This document shows, piece after piece, positions 26,141 through 35,213 of a stretch of DNA of 60,879 bases. The notes under the pieces were generated by a model, which saw only the letters and a list, made by a program, of their open reading frames with translations, was not told the origin of the DNA and did no database searches. Source of the stretch: Rhodoferax sp. (GTDB lineage: Bacteria > Pseudomonadota > Gammaproteobacteria > Burkholderiales > Burkholderiaceae_C); the NCBI RefSeq assembly GCF_028715765.1, contig NZ_JAQURE010000018.1, forward strand, positions 1-60,879. The letters run 5' to 3'. Position numbers and translations under genes: made by a program. The stretch's first letter is position 1; every line of letters begins with the position of its first letter.

Positions 26141-29100
26141 ACGGCCTCCATTAACATGGCCATTTCGCCTCGGCCATTGGTGGCATCGGCGGTGCGCTGG
26201 CTGCTGCCCTCGATAGCAGCAAGGCGTGTTTCAAGGCGCTCGTTGGTTTTCACCAGCACTTCAACTAATGCTTCAAGGCGCTCGGTATTGCCGCCTATGC
26301 CGTTTTGGCGTGCGTTGGGGTTGAATGGGTTGAACGCGGCTGGTACCACAGCTTCGTCGGCGTGAATGCGAGCTGTCATGTCGTAGGGCACGCGGTTGAT
26401 GCCCACGGCAAAGCCGTATTTGGCCTTGTACTCTGGCATAGCAGCCAGGGCGAAGGTTTGTTTTTCAGCCGCGTCAATCACCCCGTCGCCCATGAATTGC
26501 GCCGTCCAGTTGGCCAAACCCTCTGGGTCGGCAACACGGCCAAGGTTGACAGAGTACAAGTCTTGGATGGTGCGGATGTCGTCGCCCATGCCAGCATAGA
26601 TGGTGCTGGCGTTTTCAGGCAGTGGCACGGTGCCACCCGCTGCCACCGCTGCGCTGGTGCGGTCGAACAGTGACAGAGATGATGCAAGGTTGGCCACCGC
26701 GTCAGCCACGCTCAACACGCTGGTGTTGATGCCATTGGCCGCGTCAAGCTGCTGCTGGGCAAGGCTCAGGGTGTCGTCCAGGCGGGTGAGTTGGTCTTTG
26801 CTGAGGGCGAGTTGTTTTTCTGCGGTGGTGAGTTGATCACCACTGAGCGTTTTGAGGCTACCCAAGGTGCCAGCCAGGGCCAGCTTTTGAAAGTCAGACT
26901 CAGCTTGGGTAGCGTACACGGTGGCATCGCCCACCGCAGCGGAGATGGCTGCGCTCAGGTCTGCGCCGTCTGGGAGGTAGCCGGTGGCCTGTGCGGTTGA
27001 CAAGGCGGTGTCAATGAACGCCCGCCCGGTGGCTGCACTTTGGGCGCTGTCCACTTGGCCGTAAAGGGTCTTGATGCTGCTGTCGAGCGTGTCGAAAATG
27101 CCCTGCAACTCGGACACGGCAGACTCTGCGGCATCGGCCTGGGCTTGGTAGATCAGGCGCTGCGCGTCAACCGCACGCTCAAGGGCGCTCATGGCATCGT
27201 CTGCGCCAGTTTTGGCGGTGTCGGTCAGGGCAGCTGTCAGGGTTTTTACTGCTGCTGCGGCAGCGTCTGCCACGGTTGCAAACTCTGGGGCCAGTGCAAG
27301 CATGACCGCATAGGCGTTGCGGCCAGCGTCAGTGGTCAGATCAAGGCCTGTGACAACACTGCGGAAAGCGTCCTTTGTGCCAGGCATGGTCACATTGACC
27401 AGTGCCAAGCCTTTGGCAACATCTGTGCTGGTTTGCGCGAGGCGTTCAGCGTCTGTGTAAAACAGGTCGTAATAGGCTTTGGAGCTTGCCGAAAGCGCAT
27501 CAAGGCCGCCGAAAGCGTCAGCCAATTTGCTGGCAGAGTCAGCGCCCGCCAAGCCCACGTCAAACAGGGTGTCTTGCAGCCTGCCAAGCCAAGCGTTTGC
27601 GGTGGTGAACGATGTGGCCAAACGGCTCATAGTGACGCTGGCAGTCTCGCCCACCTTGGCTAAGGCAGTGATACCTGGTGCGGTGGCCACGGCCATGTCA
27701 TCAGCCATGCCCGTGAAGATGGCCGTCATTTGCTCTGCGGTGGTGCCAGCGGCAATGTCCACAGCCTTGGCGTAAGCGGTGATGCTGGTGGTGGCATGAC
27801 CAAGGGTGGTCGCCATGCCCGACATGCTGGTTTTGACACCCGCAAAGGCATCGCTCCAGGCTTGATTTGTGGCTGTGTCGATCGGGCTGTAGTCGGTGGT
27901 GTCAGTGTCCCCGCTGAACCAGCCGCCATCGCGGTGGAAGTTGGCGTAATTTGTGCCGGTGAAGCCGTCTGCACCAAACGTGCCGCGAGTGCCTTGGCCT
28001 GTCATTTCAAGCGGGCCAGAACCAAAGGCGCGGTTAACAATGCCCCCCACAACACCTGCCAATGGGCCAACGCCAGGGATCATGCTGGCAATTCCTGCAA
28101 TGGTGTTGACGCTGCCCAGCTCGTAGCCACCGCTGAGGGCTTTTGAAATGCCATACCCGGCAATTCCGTTGGCAAAACTGCCGACCACAAGGCCCGCAGC
28201 TTGAGCACCACCAGCTTGGGCAGCGGCCTGTGCAGCGGCCATGCTGGATGTGTTCATCATCCCCGCACCGAATTGCCCAAGTGTCAGGTTTGTGGCGTTT
28301 GTGGCGATGTAGGTGCCTGCGGTGGATGCAAGGTTCAGCCCGCCAGACACAGTGTTGTAAAGACTGCTCAAGTTGCCAGCCGTACCGAGCAAATTCCCGC
28401 CTGACTCACCCGCCGTGGCAGCGCCTGCCGCACCTACGCCCAAGCCACCCATCACGCCCTGAATGCTCACTTTGAGGATTTGGGTCTTGAGGGTGTTTTT
28501 GATGGTGTCCCAAAGCGACTCGAAAAAGCCTTTGCCAGACTCGAAAGCCCGCATAAGCGCGTCTTCCCAGTATTTGCCAGAGGCTTCGGCGGCGGTTTGA
28601 TTGGCTTTGGCCAAGTCATCTGCAGCCTTGATGCCTGATTCTTTTTCCGCCTTGATAGAGACCGCTTTGCGAAGCTGTTCAATGTATGCGTCGTAAGCCA
28701 ATGTGCCTTTGACAATGCCTTGGCGCTCAAGCTCCCGCTCTACTGTCGCAATGGCACGTTGTTCAGTGTTCATGCTGAGCAACTGCGTTTCAAACTCAAT
28801 TTGCTCAAGCAGGGTGCGGCCAGTTTTGATTTGGTCATTGACCAACTGGTGCGCTTTTTCGTCTGCAGCAATGGCTGCATCGACCACTTTGGTGTGAGCT
28901 GCGGCGTTGGCCAGCATGATGCGGTTGGCTTCTTTTTGTACAGCCGACACTTTTTGGACACTTGTCGCCACCTTATCATTGGCGGCCACGGTGATATCGG
29001 CATCCACCACACCCTGGCGGGCAAGACGGGCGCTGGCAGTGGCATTGACACTGGCAGCTGCAGTAACGGCCGCTCTGGCACCCAGAATTCGGGTGGTTGT

Positions 29101-30183
29101 TGCATCAATTTCAACGCGGGCAGCTTTGGCGTCAGCAACCATGCTTGATCTGATGGCGGCTGCGCCTGCAAAATTACCTTGCAGGATTTGCACAGCTCGC
29201 GCGGCCACTCCACCGATTTCGTCACCCACTTGCGTCAGCACGTATTTGACGTTGACACCCAAAACAGCCACTGTTTCAAAGGTGGTAGCCAGCGCTTCTT
29301 GCACGGTGGCCATGGCTCCTGTCGCCTTTGCGTTGGCTGCGGCAGCGGAGCTCATGGAATTCACGACGGTGATGGCATCTGAAATCGCTTTTGATGCCAG
29401 CGTCACACTGTCATAAATGACGGGCCCGATGGCATTTTGGTTAACCGTGCGAAACAACTCATCCCAGTTATCAGCCAGATTGCTGATGGCGCCATCCAGC
29501 GTCTTGGCACGCTCTTGCATCGCACCAGCAAACTCACCATCACCAATTTGCTGCAAATACTGAGTGATCTCAGCCGCATTGTTGCCAATGCTGGTAGTCA
29601 CCCCCTGGAATGTCAGGCTGACCTGGTCGCCGTTTTGTTTGGCCTTGATACCGAATTCTTTCAACCGCTCAAACTCGCCAGTCGATGCATCGGCCACCGC
29701 CTCGATCATCTGATTAATGCCTTTGCCCATTGCACTGGCGGTGTTGCCGTAGCTGGTCAGGGCTTTTTCAGAGGCATCCAGACCCAGCGCCTTCATCTTG
29801 ACGAATGCGCCCGTGACTTCGTTGAGTTGATAGGGTGTGGTGGCCGCAAAACGCTTGATCCACTCGAACTCCTGCGCGGCTTTCATGCTCGACCCAGTGA
29901 CCGTGATCAGGCTTGAATTCAAGACATCAAATTCACGCTGGACAGAAATGGCTTTGGCCGCGACCGCCACAACAGACAGCCCACCGGCGATGCCAGACAG
30001 AGATCCGATCACAGTTTTGCTGATCAGATGCATGGATGACAACTCAGTTTTCAGAGTGCCAGCGCCGACCGATGCCGCCCTGGCACCCTGGTCAAGCTTG
30101 TCCAGGCGCGTCGTCACACCATCAATCGTGGCGCTGACGACCTGGCCACCTTCAATGGCGAATTTGAGCTTGACTTCATTCAT
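26137..30183 (-). CDS. Tail tape measure protein
   Basis: 1348 residues from the ATG at 30183 (MNEVKLKFAIEGGQ); an open frame extends 15 codons upstream. The first 330 residues match the tape-measure N-terminal domain (FDVLNSSLITVTGSSMKAAQEFEWIKRFAATTPYQLNEVTGAFVKMKALGLD), then long helical coiled-coil segments, hydrophobic Gly/Ala patches around residues 600-750, and a Pro/Ala-rich C-terminus with a coiled coil. It sets tail length and is packed inside the tube. Overlaps the DUF1799 frame upstream by 4 bases. Confidence 0.93.
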   Translation of the reverse strand: MNEVKLKFAIEGGQVVSATIDGVTTRLDKLDQGARAASVGAGTLKTELSSMHLISKTVIGSLSGIAGGLSVVAVAAKAISVQREFDVLNSSLITVTGSSMKAAQEFEWIKRFAATTPYQLNEVTGAFVKMKALGLDASEKALTSYGNTASAMGKGINQMIEAVADASTGEFERLKEFGIKAKQNGDQVSLTFQGVTTSIGNNAAEITQYLQQIGDGEFAGAMQERAKTLDGAISNLADNWDELFRTVNQNAIGPVIYDSVTLASKAISDAITVVNSMSSAAAANAKATGAMATVQEALATTFETVAVLGVNVKYVLTQVGDEIGGVAARAVQILQGNFAGAAAIRSSMVADAKAARVEIDATTTRILGARAAVTAAASVNATASARLARQGVVDADITVAANDKVATSVQKVSAVQKEANRIMLANAAAHTKVVDAAIAADEKAHQLVNDQIKTGRTLLEQIEFETQLLSMNTEQRAIATVERELERQGIVKGTLAYDAYIEQLRKAVSIKAEKESGIKAADDLAKANQTAAEASGKYWEDALMRAFESGKGFFESLWDTIKNTLKTQILKVSIQGVMGGLGVGAAGAATAGESGGNLLGTAGNLSSLYNTVSGGLNLASTAGTYIATNATNLTLGQFGAGMMNTSSMAAAQAAAQAGGAQAAGLVVGSFANGIAGYGISKALSGGYELGSVNTIAGIASMIPGVGPLAGVVGGIVNRAFGSGPLEMTGQGTRGTFGADGFTGTNYANFHRDGGWFSGDTDTTDYSPIDTATNQAWSDAFAGVKTSMSGMATTLGHATTSITAYAKAVDIAAGTTAEQMTAIFTGMADDMAVATAPGITALAKVGETASVTMSRLATSFTTANAWLGRLQDTLFDVGLAGADSASKLADAFGGLDALSASSKAYYDLFYTDAERLAQTSTDVAKGLALVNVTMPGTKDAFRSVVTGLDLTTDAGRNAYAVMLALAPEFATVADAAAAAVKTLTAALTDTAKTGADDAMSALERAVDAQRLIYQAQADAAESAVSELQGIFDTLDSSIKTLYGQVDSAQSAATGRAFIDTALSTAQATGYLPDGADLSAAISAAVGDATVYATQAESDFQKLALAGTLGSLKTLSGDQLTTAEKQLALSKDQLTRLDDTLSLAQQQLDAANGINTSVLSVADAVANLASSLSLFDRTSAAVAAGGTVPLPENASTIYAGMGDDIRTIQDLYSVNLGRVADPEGLANWTAQFMGDGVIDAAEKQTFALAAMPEYKAKYGFAVGINRVPYDMTARIHADEAVVPAAFNPFNPNARQNGIGGNTERLEALVEVLVKTNERLETRLAAIEGSSQRTADATNGRGEMAMLMEAV

Positions 30184-30581
30184 GATCGTGTTTGCGTTTC
30201 TTGTCTTTCGGCGCGTTGCTTGTCCCACTCATCAATGGCAGCACGCTCCATGGCTTGCAAACAGCAAAATACCTCTGGCATCTTGCGTGGCCGGATGCGG
30301 ACCACTTCCTTGAGGTACTTGATGACCGATTCGTAGTTGAGGCCACTTTTTCGGCCATCGTCCACAACCCACTGCGTCTGAATGCGCCACCACAGGCTCC
30401 AGAGTTGCACGTTACAAGGCCAGAGAAAAAAGGTGTCATGGTCAGGCCTCTTTTCTTCTTCGGGCTCCTCGATCCGCAGGCCAAACACTGCAGCGGATGC
30501 ATCCAACACCTCATCGGCATCGTCAGCGTCCGTGGGGGTTTCTAGCTGGCCACTGGCCCAGAGCCGAACCCCCAGCGCTAG
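30180..30581 (-). CDS. DUF1799-type tail assembly protein, expressed as the -1 frameshift extension (GT type)
   Basis: The frame is open from the slippery site at 30581 down to 30180 with no stop. The part from 30509 (MLDASAAVFGLRIEEPE) reads as DUF1799: FFLWPCNVQLWSLWWRIQTQWVVDDGRKSGLNYESV. Independent initiation would need the GTG at 30509, which has no good ribosome site visible, so translation is most likely by -1 slippage from the preceding gene, as for lambda G/GT. The product would be a chaperone that holds tape measure and tube protein together. Confidence 0.82.
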   Translation of the reverse strand, partial: LALGVRLWASGQLETPTDADDADEVLDASAAVFGLRIEEPEEEKRPDHDTFFLWPCNVQLWSLWWRIQTQWVVDDGRKSGLNYESVIKYLKEVVRIRPRKMPEVFCCLQAMERAAIDEWDKQRAERQETQTRS

Positions 30582-30587
30582 TTTTTT
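30534..30587 (-). promoter_or_regulatory. Programmed -1 ribosomal frameshift signal
   Basis: On the minus strand the heptamer A AAA AAC (30587-30581) is in the correct zero-frame register (GAA AAA AAC TAG), two codons before the stop. After a 7-base spacer comes a stem GGGGGTT (30573-30567) / AACCCCC (30540-30534) with an inner hairpin CTGGGCC-AGT-GGCCAG. This is the standard layout for -1 frameshifting. Confidence 0.85.
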
Positions 30588-30907
30588 TCTTTACACCCAC
30601 ACTCGCGCAAATACGATGACCAGAACAAGCCAATGACGGTGGCATGCTTTTTCGACAGGTACTCCATGGCCTCCTGGCTGTAGGGTGCAGGCTCATTGTT
30701 TTCAAGCAGGATCAGGCGCTGATCGGCCCAGTCTGTGATGTTCTCAATCAGCACCTCCTTCACTGTCTTGTCAGTTTGAGCATCAAAGTACTCCTGGTCT
30801 TGCCTGGTGCCAGTGAGCAAAAAGGAAAACTGCTTGTTCACCAAACCTTCTTTCAAAGTGAACTTCACTTGGAATTTCACGACATCGCCAACGGCTGTTT
30901 TGAACAT
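30578..30907 (-). CDS. Tail assembly chaperone (G-like)
   Basis: 109 residues, starting MFKTAVGDVVKFQVKFTLKEG and containing QDQEYFDAQTDKTVKEVLIENITDW, typical of the tail chaperone/gp41-like family that binds tape measure protein before tube assembly. It ends at TAG directly after the slippery heptamer, so most ribosomes make this short form and a fraction should make the fusion ending at 30180. Sits between the tail tube and tape measure genes, as in most siphophages. Confidence 0.85.
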   Translation of the reverse strand: MFKTAVGDVVKFQVKFTLKEGLVNKQFSFLLTGTRQDQEYFDAQTDKTVKEVLIENITDWADQRLILLENNEPAPYSQEAMEYLSKKHATVIGLFWSSYLRECGCKEKN

Positions 30908-30951
30908 TTGAAAAATCTCTAAAAAATGGATTGCAGGGTGCAGGACAGGGC

Positions 30952-31917
30952 TTACAGGCTGACGATGCGCAACTCGTCATTACCGGCGACCGGGTCCAGC
31001 TCAAAGTCAAAGCCCACCATGCGCTGGCCTTTGATCTCTTCTTTTTTGTGTGTTTTGAGCCGCATGGCAGAGGCGTGCAGCATCAGCTTGTTGCCACTGG
31101 TGTTGCCAATGACAAAGCCCAGGCCCTGCGTGGTGCCAGTCTTGATGGCGGCGATCATGGCCGCCTCTTGCGCCGCAGTCATGGCGGCGCTGAAGGTGCC
31201 TTTGATCTTGCGATCACTCATGCTGACATCTTCAGTGCTCAGCAGCGGATTGAATTCCACCACATTGCCCCAGTCGAGCGTGAGCCCGCTGGTGTTGTAA
31301 CTGGTGCCACCGCTGAGCGCGCCAGTGGCATAGGTGCAGGCCAGCTGAATGTCGGTGACATTGGCCTTGACGATGGCCACCGGATCTTTCCAGGCGGTGA
31401 GCACGGGCGTTGCATTGCCAACCGCCGTGGGCGTGGACTCCAGGCCAATGAAATCAAAGGTGAGTTTGGCCACATCGCCAGACTTGGCCGACAGCTTTGG
31501 CATGCCCATGGCACCAACCATCTTGTGCAACAACCCATCGTCATGCCAGTAGATCGTCATGGTCTTGAGGCCATCTGTTGCGGGCAAGTACTCAACACGG
31601 TTCGGCGCAACCAGGCCTGTGGTCTCCGCATGTGCGCTGCCCACCAGCAACGCCCCCCAAGCAGGGGCGGTGGCGGCGGCACCCGCCCCTGAAAACGCCA
31701 CAGAGAAAGTGCACTTGCTGTACGCTGCACCTGGCAGCGACACGGCAGCACCAAACCAGGAAGCCATGAACGGCAGGTTGATGGATGACATCTCCAGCGG
31801 TGTGATGGACATGTCAAACGCTTTGATGGCGTTGAGCGCGCCCGTGGGTGCGGCATCTGTGCCAGGCACGGCCTCAATCTTGGCGAGGATGACGGTTTTT
31901 TTGATGAAACGTGGCAT
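30952..31917 (-). CDS. Major tail tube protein
   Basis: 321 residues, beta-rich, starting MPRFIKKTVILAKIEAVPGTDAAPTG, the usual N-terminus of tube proteins in D3112/B3-like and related siphophages. The N-terminal half carries the tube-fold strands; the C-terminal half (FEFELDPVAGNDELRIVSL-like ending) is also typical. It would polymerise around the tape measure. No sheath gene accompanies it, supporting a non-contractile tail. Confidence 0.88.
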   Translation of the reverse strand: MPRFIKKTVILAKIEAVPGTDAAPTGALNAIKAFDMSITPLEMSSINLPFMASWFGAAVSLPGAAYSKCTFSVAFSGAGAAATAPAWGALLVGSAHAETTGLVAPNRVEYLPATDGLKTMTIYWHDDGLLHKMVGAMGMPKLSAKSGDVAKLTFDFIGLESTPTAVGNATPVLTAWKDPVAIVKANVTDIQLACTYATGALSGGTSYNTSGLTLDWGNVVEFNPLLSTEDVSMSDRKIKGTFSAAMTAAQEAAMIAAIKTGTTQGLGFVIGNTSGNKLMLHASAMRLKTHKKEEIKGQRMVGFDFELDPVAGNDELRIVSL

Positions 31918-31920
31918 GGG

Positions 31921-32109
31921 TTACTCCGGGAGTTGAACGGTTTGGGTGTCGGGTGCCGGCGCGGGCGCATCAACGTCCACCCAGCCTGAATTGGCGTCGT
32001 CCCACCGCCAGCGACCGGCGCCTGGCACAGGGGTGTTTTCTGGCGTGAGGCCGGTGTCGACCATCGGGTCAGCAGCGGTTGCGTCAGGGGTTGGTTTTTT
32101 TGCGGCCAT
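31921..32109 (-). CDS. Small Pro/Ala-rich phage protein
   Basis: 62 residues from ATG 32109 (MAAKKPTPDATAADP). The C-terminal half contains GAGRWRWDDANSGWVDVDAP, a short repeat of aromatic residues seen in small proteins next to tail-tube genes. Likely disordered; function unknown. Fits tightly between gp37-like and tube genes. Confidence 0.6.
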   Translation of the reverse strand: MAAKKPTPDATAADPMVDTGLTPENTPVPGAGRWRWDDANSGWVDVDAPAPAPDTQTVQLPE

Positions 32110-32110
32110 G

Positions 32111-32536
32111 TCAGGCACTCCAATAGTCTTTGAGTTGAAATTCATCCGTCCACCAAAGTCGGCCATCGCCATCCATATTCAGGAGACGGCCACTGGTAAA
32201 AGTCACAGCCTCGCCATTGGTGGCATCTGGCACCCATCCGATCAGGGCTGTTTTGAGGTTTGCACGCAGCTGGGTCAAGTCATCCAGTGAGGCCGATCCG
32301 CCCTTGACATCACGCCTGTTGCTGATGACATGCACCACGCCAAAGTTGTGCGTCAAGCGCTGTTCAGCGCCCCCAAGCACCCCAATGCCTTCGCCCGTCT
32401 CAGCCAAGGGCAGCACAAACGCACTGGGGGTGGTTACCGCGCCGCCAAACGCCGCGTCCAGATCGGCCACCAGGCCGACGGTGCGCAGGCCGATCAGCAT
32501 GGCCTTGAGTCGGGCTTGAATCAGGCTCAGGTCCAT
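32111..32536 (-). CDS. Phage gp37-like (DUF1834-like) head-tail joining protein
   Basis: 141 residues from ATG 32536, overlapping the upstream stop codon (ATGA). Starts with the helix-containing MDLSLIQARLKAMLIGLRTVGLVADLDAAF and continues with beta strands (LTHNFGVVHVISNRRDVKG). Matches the position and outline of Mu gp37-type tail terminators, which close the top of the tail tube. Confidence 0.75.
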   Translation of the reverse strand: MDLSLIQARLKAMLIGLRTVGLVADLDAAFGGAVTTPSAFVLPLAETGEGIGVLGGAEQRLTHNFGVVHVISNRRDVKGGSASLDDLTQLRANLKTALIGWVPDATNGEAVTFTSGRLLNMDGDGRLWWTDEFQLKDYWSA

Positions 32537-32955
32537 CACGCAAAGCCCCGCAGGTTGTCAGCGCTCATCTGGCGCGGCTCAAAGCTGTGGTGCACCATGG
32601 CAGTGCCTGCGGTGGCCACATCCTCAAAACCAGCCAAGCGAACTTCACCACTGGAAAACTTCTTGAGCAGGGCCAGTGCATCTTCGAATCGCTGGCGCAC
32701 TGCCTCAGTTACGCCATCGTCATACAGTCGGTAGCGCGCAATGTCACAAGCCAGCCGATTGATCACTGTCGGCGTGCTGGCCAGTGGCAAGGCATAGCGG
32801 GTGGCCAGGTAACTGTCAATCTCGGCGTCTGCATCTGCCAGCGCACGCGCCACAACCCCAGCGTCGATGGCCGAGCCGTCCAAACGGTTGCTGCGCTGAG
32901 CCAGCTCATCAACGCCAAAGCGCTCAGTCAAATCGGATTGGGAAGCGTAGGTCAT
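32536..32955 (-). CDS. DUF1320 family protein (Mu gp36-like head-tail connector)
   Basis: 139 residues starting MTYASQSDLTERFGVDELAQ, the family hallmark, followed by ADADAEIDSYLATRYALPL, and a helical bundle. Members form the head completion ring between portal and tail in Mu-like phages. It lies between the decoration and gp37-like genes, conserved order. Confidence 0.9.
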   Translation of the reverse strand: MTYASQSDLTERFGVDELAQRSNRLDGSAIDAGVVARALADADAEIDSYLATRYALPLASTPTVINRLACDIARYRLYDDGVTEAVRQRFEDALALLKKFSSGEVRLAGFEDVATAGTAMVHHSFEPRQMSADNLRGFA

Positions 32956-32973
32956 GGCTGAGGCAGTCAGCTA

Positions 32974-33354
32974 TCAGGCATGCAGGTGGCGAACCACTTG
33001 CACTTCAATCAACTGGCCAGCCGCAGTGGCCGCGCCCAGCGCACGGCCGCAATGATCGGTGAGCGTGCCCACTGCCGCCATGCCAGAGCCATCGGCAGCA
33101 GGTTTGACATAGTCGCCAAAGGCCACGGCAGCACTGGTTTCCACCAGGCCCGAGTAGTCGGTGATGACGCACAGCGCATCACCGGCCACGCCGCCAAATT
33201 CGCTGATGCCTTGTGAATCATGTGTACCGCCTGCACTGGTGGCGTGGGTGCCGTCGTAACCGACAAAGCGGTTGGCTGCCACGGTGGCTGTGGCCACCAC
33301 GGTGACTGCATCGTCTTTTTGGTACTGCTTACCGGAATTGTTTTGTGAGGGCAT
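32974..33354 (-). CDS. Capsid decoration protein (DUF2190-like)
   Basis: 126 residues with YQKDDAVTVVATATVAANRFVGYDGTHATSAG and VITDYSGLVETSAAVAFGDYVKPAADG, the pattern of DUF2190/capsid cement proteins that bind outside the HK97-fold shell. It lies just downstream of the coat gene, as usual for stabilising proteins. Confidence 0.85.
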   Translation of the reverse strand: MPSQNNSGKQYQKDDAVTVVATATVAANRFVGYDGTHATSAGGTHDSQGISEFGGVAGDALCVITDYSGLVETSAAVAFGDYVKPAADGSGMAAVGTLTDHCGRALGAATAAGQLIEVQVVRHLHA

Positions 33355-33399
33355 AGGAGGCTCCTGTTAACTTTTGGGGGTGATCAACCAGTGGGCGCA

Positions 33400-33687
33400 T
33401 CAGCGCTTTTTGGCCGGTGTGGCGGCAGCCGTTGCCGGTGCGATCGAATCGCTGATGGCCCGGATGGCTTGGCGCTCTTTTTCAAAATCGGCGTTTGCCT
33501 GGGTGCTCGACTTGGCTTTTGCCTTATTTTGAGCCGCCGTCTCGTCCAGGTCTTCAATGGCACCCATGCGCTTGAGTTCACGCACATCGTGCTCAGGCAG
33601 CTCGGGCAATTCGCTGCCTGGTGCGAACTCCTGGCGCTTGCCATCGACAATGGCCAGCACGGCGACCAGTGCAATCAGTTTTGACAT
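33400..33687 (-). CDS. Mu gp35-like hypothetical phage protein
   Basis: 95 residues. The N-terminus (MSKLIALVAVLAIVDGKRQEFAPGSELPELPEHDVRELKRMGAIED) is the short FluMu gp35-type domain; the rest is Lys/Ala-rich and probably disordered. Located between the capsid and decoration genes. Function in the virion is not established. Confidence 0.78.
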   Translation of the reverse strand: MSKLIALVAVLAIVDGKRQEFAPGSELPELPEHDVRELKRMGAIEDLDETAAQNKAKAKSSTQANADFEKERQAIRAISDSIAPATAAATPAKKR

Positions 33688-33704
33688 GTCTACTCCTGGC
33701 AGGT

Positions 33705-34664
33705 TTACTTTGGGTTCTGGAACAGGAACGCGGCGGTGTTGTAAGCCACGTTGGGTTGGCGCTCGAAGGTGGCACCATAGATCCAGCTTTTGGAGCCGTT
33801 CTCGTAGTAAGGCGTCTCGGCAAACGGGTGGCCTTCAATCACGTTGGTGAAGCCAAAGCCGGGTTCAGCCAGGCTGATCTCGCTGCCATTGCCGCCAATC
33901 TTGGGCACATAGGCCAGCACGGCGTTGTTGCCCCACACGTCCTGGCCCACGTCGGTGCCGTCGATCCATACCGCGTCACCACACACCACCTCATCCACCT
34001 CAAAAATCTTGGCCATCTGCTCCAGCGTGGCCACGCCCATTTGGGTGCTGGGCAGGTAGCCCTTGATCTCGGGGTTGGTCTCTGCGGCCAGTTTGGCATC
34101 TGGCGACAAGGTGAGGCGGTTTGGGCGTTTGCCGATCTTTTTGCGGATGACGTTGGCAGCGGCACGGATGTCAGTGACAGGCGTGCCAGTGGTTGCACTC
34201 CATTTGGTGCCACCGGCCAGCGCAGTCACATGGCCGCCCGCATAGGTGCCGCTGGTGGTGGCCAGCGTGGCCACTTCCAGCTCGTAGTCCAGGCCCAGGA
34301 TGTCATTGGCCGTGGCCATGGCAATTTTGCTCACGTCCAGGTGGTTGCTCACGTTGAGGCGGCGGCTCTCGTCGGCCTCACGCAGCAGCTCGCGCGGCAT
34401 GGGCACCTCAACGGCGTATTGGTTCACCTGGTACACCTTGCCGTCAAACTTGATGTCCACACGCTTGGTGGGCGCACCCGGCGCGCGGCGCAGGTTGTAA
34501 CGTTTCAGGCGCTCACTGCCCAGCTGGGCCAGTGCCACCGAGCTGAGCGCTTGCGGCAGGCGTGGGAAAAGCTTTTCGGCCACCATGGTGCCTTGCCCCA
34601 GCCCGAGCAGCAAACTGGTCAGGACGGGGTTTTGGTTCAGGCGGATTTGTGCGGGTGTCATCAT
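33705..34664 (-). CDS. Major capsid protein
   Basis: 319 residues. N-terminal segment MTPAQIRLNQNPVLTSLLLGLGQGTMVAEKLFPRLP and the block FDGKVYQVNQYAVEVPMPRELLREADE look like the D3112/B3 group of coat proteins. The C-terminal EGHPFAETPYYENGSKSWIYGATFERQPNVAYNTAAFLF is the usual P-domain end. Immediately downstream of protease/scaffold, as expected for the HK97 fold. Confidence 0.87.
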   Translation of the reverse strand: MMTPAQIRLNQNPVLTSLLLGLGQGTMVAEKLFPRLPQALSSVALAQLGSERLKRYNLRRAPGAPTKRVDIKFDGKVYQVNQYAVEVPMPRELLREADESRRLNVSNHLDVSKIAMATANDILGLDYELEVATLATTSGTYAGGHVTALAGGTKWSATTGTPVTDIRAAANVIRKKIGKRPNRLTLSPDAKLAAETNPEIKGYLPSTQMGVATLEQMAKIFEVDEVVCGDAVWIDGTDVGQDVWGNNAVLAYVPKIGGNGSEISLAEPGFGFTNVIEGHPFAETPYYENGSKSWIYGATFERQPNVAYNTAAFLFQNPK

Positions 34665-34712
34665 GACGACGGTTCCTTAAAGTGGGGTTGTGTGGGGCTG
34701 GCAGGGTGGCGC

Positions 34713-35213
34713 TCAGGCGGTGAATGACGCGGTGACGGCGCTCAAGGCCTCGGCGTAATTCACCTTGTGCTGCAGGGCGTAGGCTTTGGCGCGTTTGTCC
34801 ACCTCTGCATCGCTCATGTCTGGGCTGGCTTGGCCGCTGTCACCAGCACCAGGCGCATGCTCGCCAAAGCTGACCACCGGGCGGGCGCTGGCAATCAAGC
34901 CCTTGAGCCATTCCACGGGTGTCACGGTTTTGGTGGCGTCGCCTTCAGAAAACTGCACCGACTGGGTGCTGGCCAGCACATCAAGCACGACCACGGCGGC
35001 ACCTTTGTCTTTGGGCAACAAACGGCCAGCTTTGACTTCGCCCTCTGCAAACGACACATGGCCCGCATGGCGCGCTGCCGTGGCAGCCTCTGCGAACTGG
35101 GCCAGTTGGTCGGTGGCTTTTTTGGTGGCGGCTTGCGCTGTGGCCAATGCGGCAGCGTTGTCAGCAGCCTGTTTTTGGGCAGCAGCAAGCTGGGCCTTGA
35201 GTTCTTCGTCCAT
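34713..35213 (-). CDS. Nested scaffolding protein (Mu gpZ-like internal start)
   Basis: In-frame ATG at 35213 (MDEELKAQLAAAQ) preceded by AGGAGA at a 5-6 base spacing, better than the ribosome site of many genes nearby. It would give 166 residues: coiled coil followed by a capsid-binding tail, the same layout as lambda Nu3 in C or Mu Z in I. Not seen as a separate open frame because it shares that of the protease. Confidence 0.75.
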   Translation of the reverse strand: MDEELKAQLAAAQKQAADNAAALATAQAATKKATDQLAQFAEAATAARHAGHVSFAEGEVKAGRLLPKDKGAAVVVLDVLASTQSVQFSEGDATKTVTPVEWLKGLIASARPVVSFGEHAPGAGDSGQASPDMSDAEVDKRAKAYALQHKVNYAEALSAVTASFTA

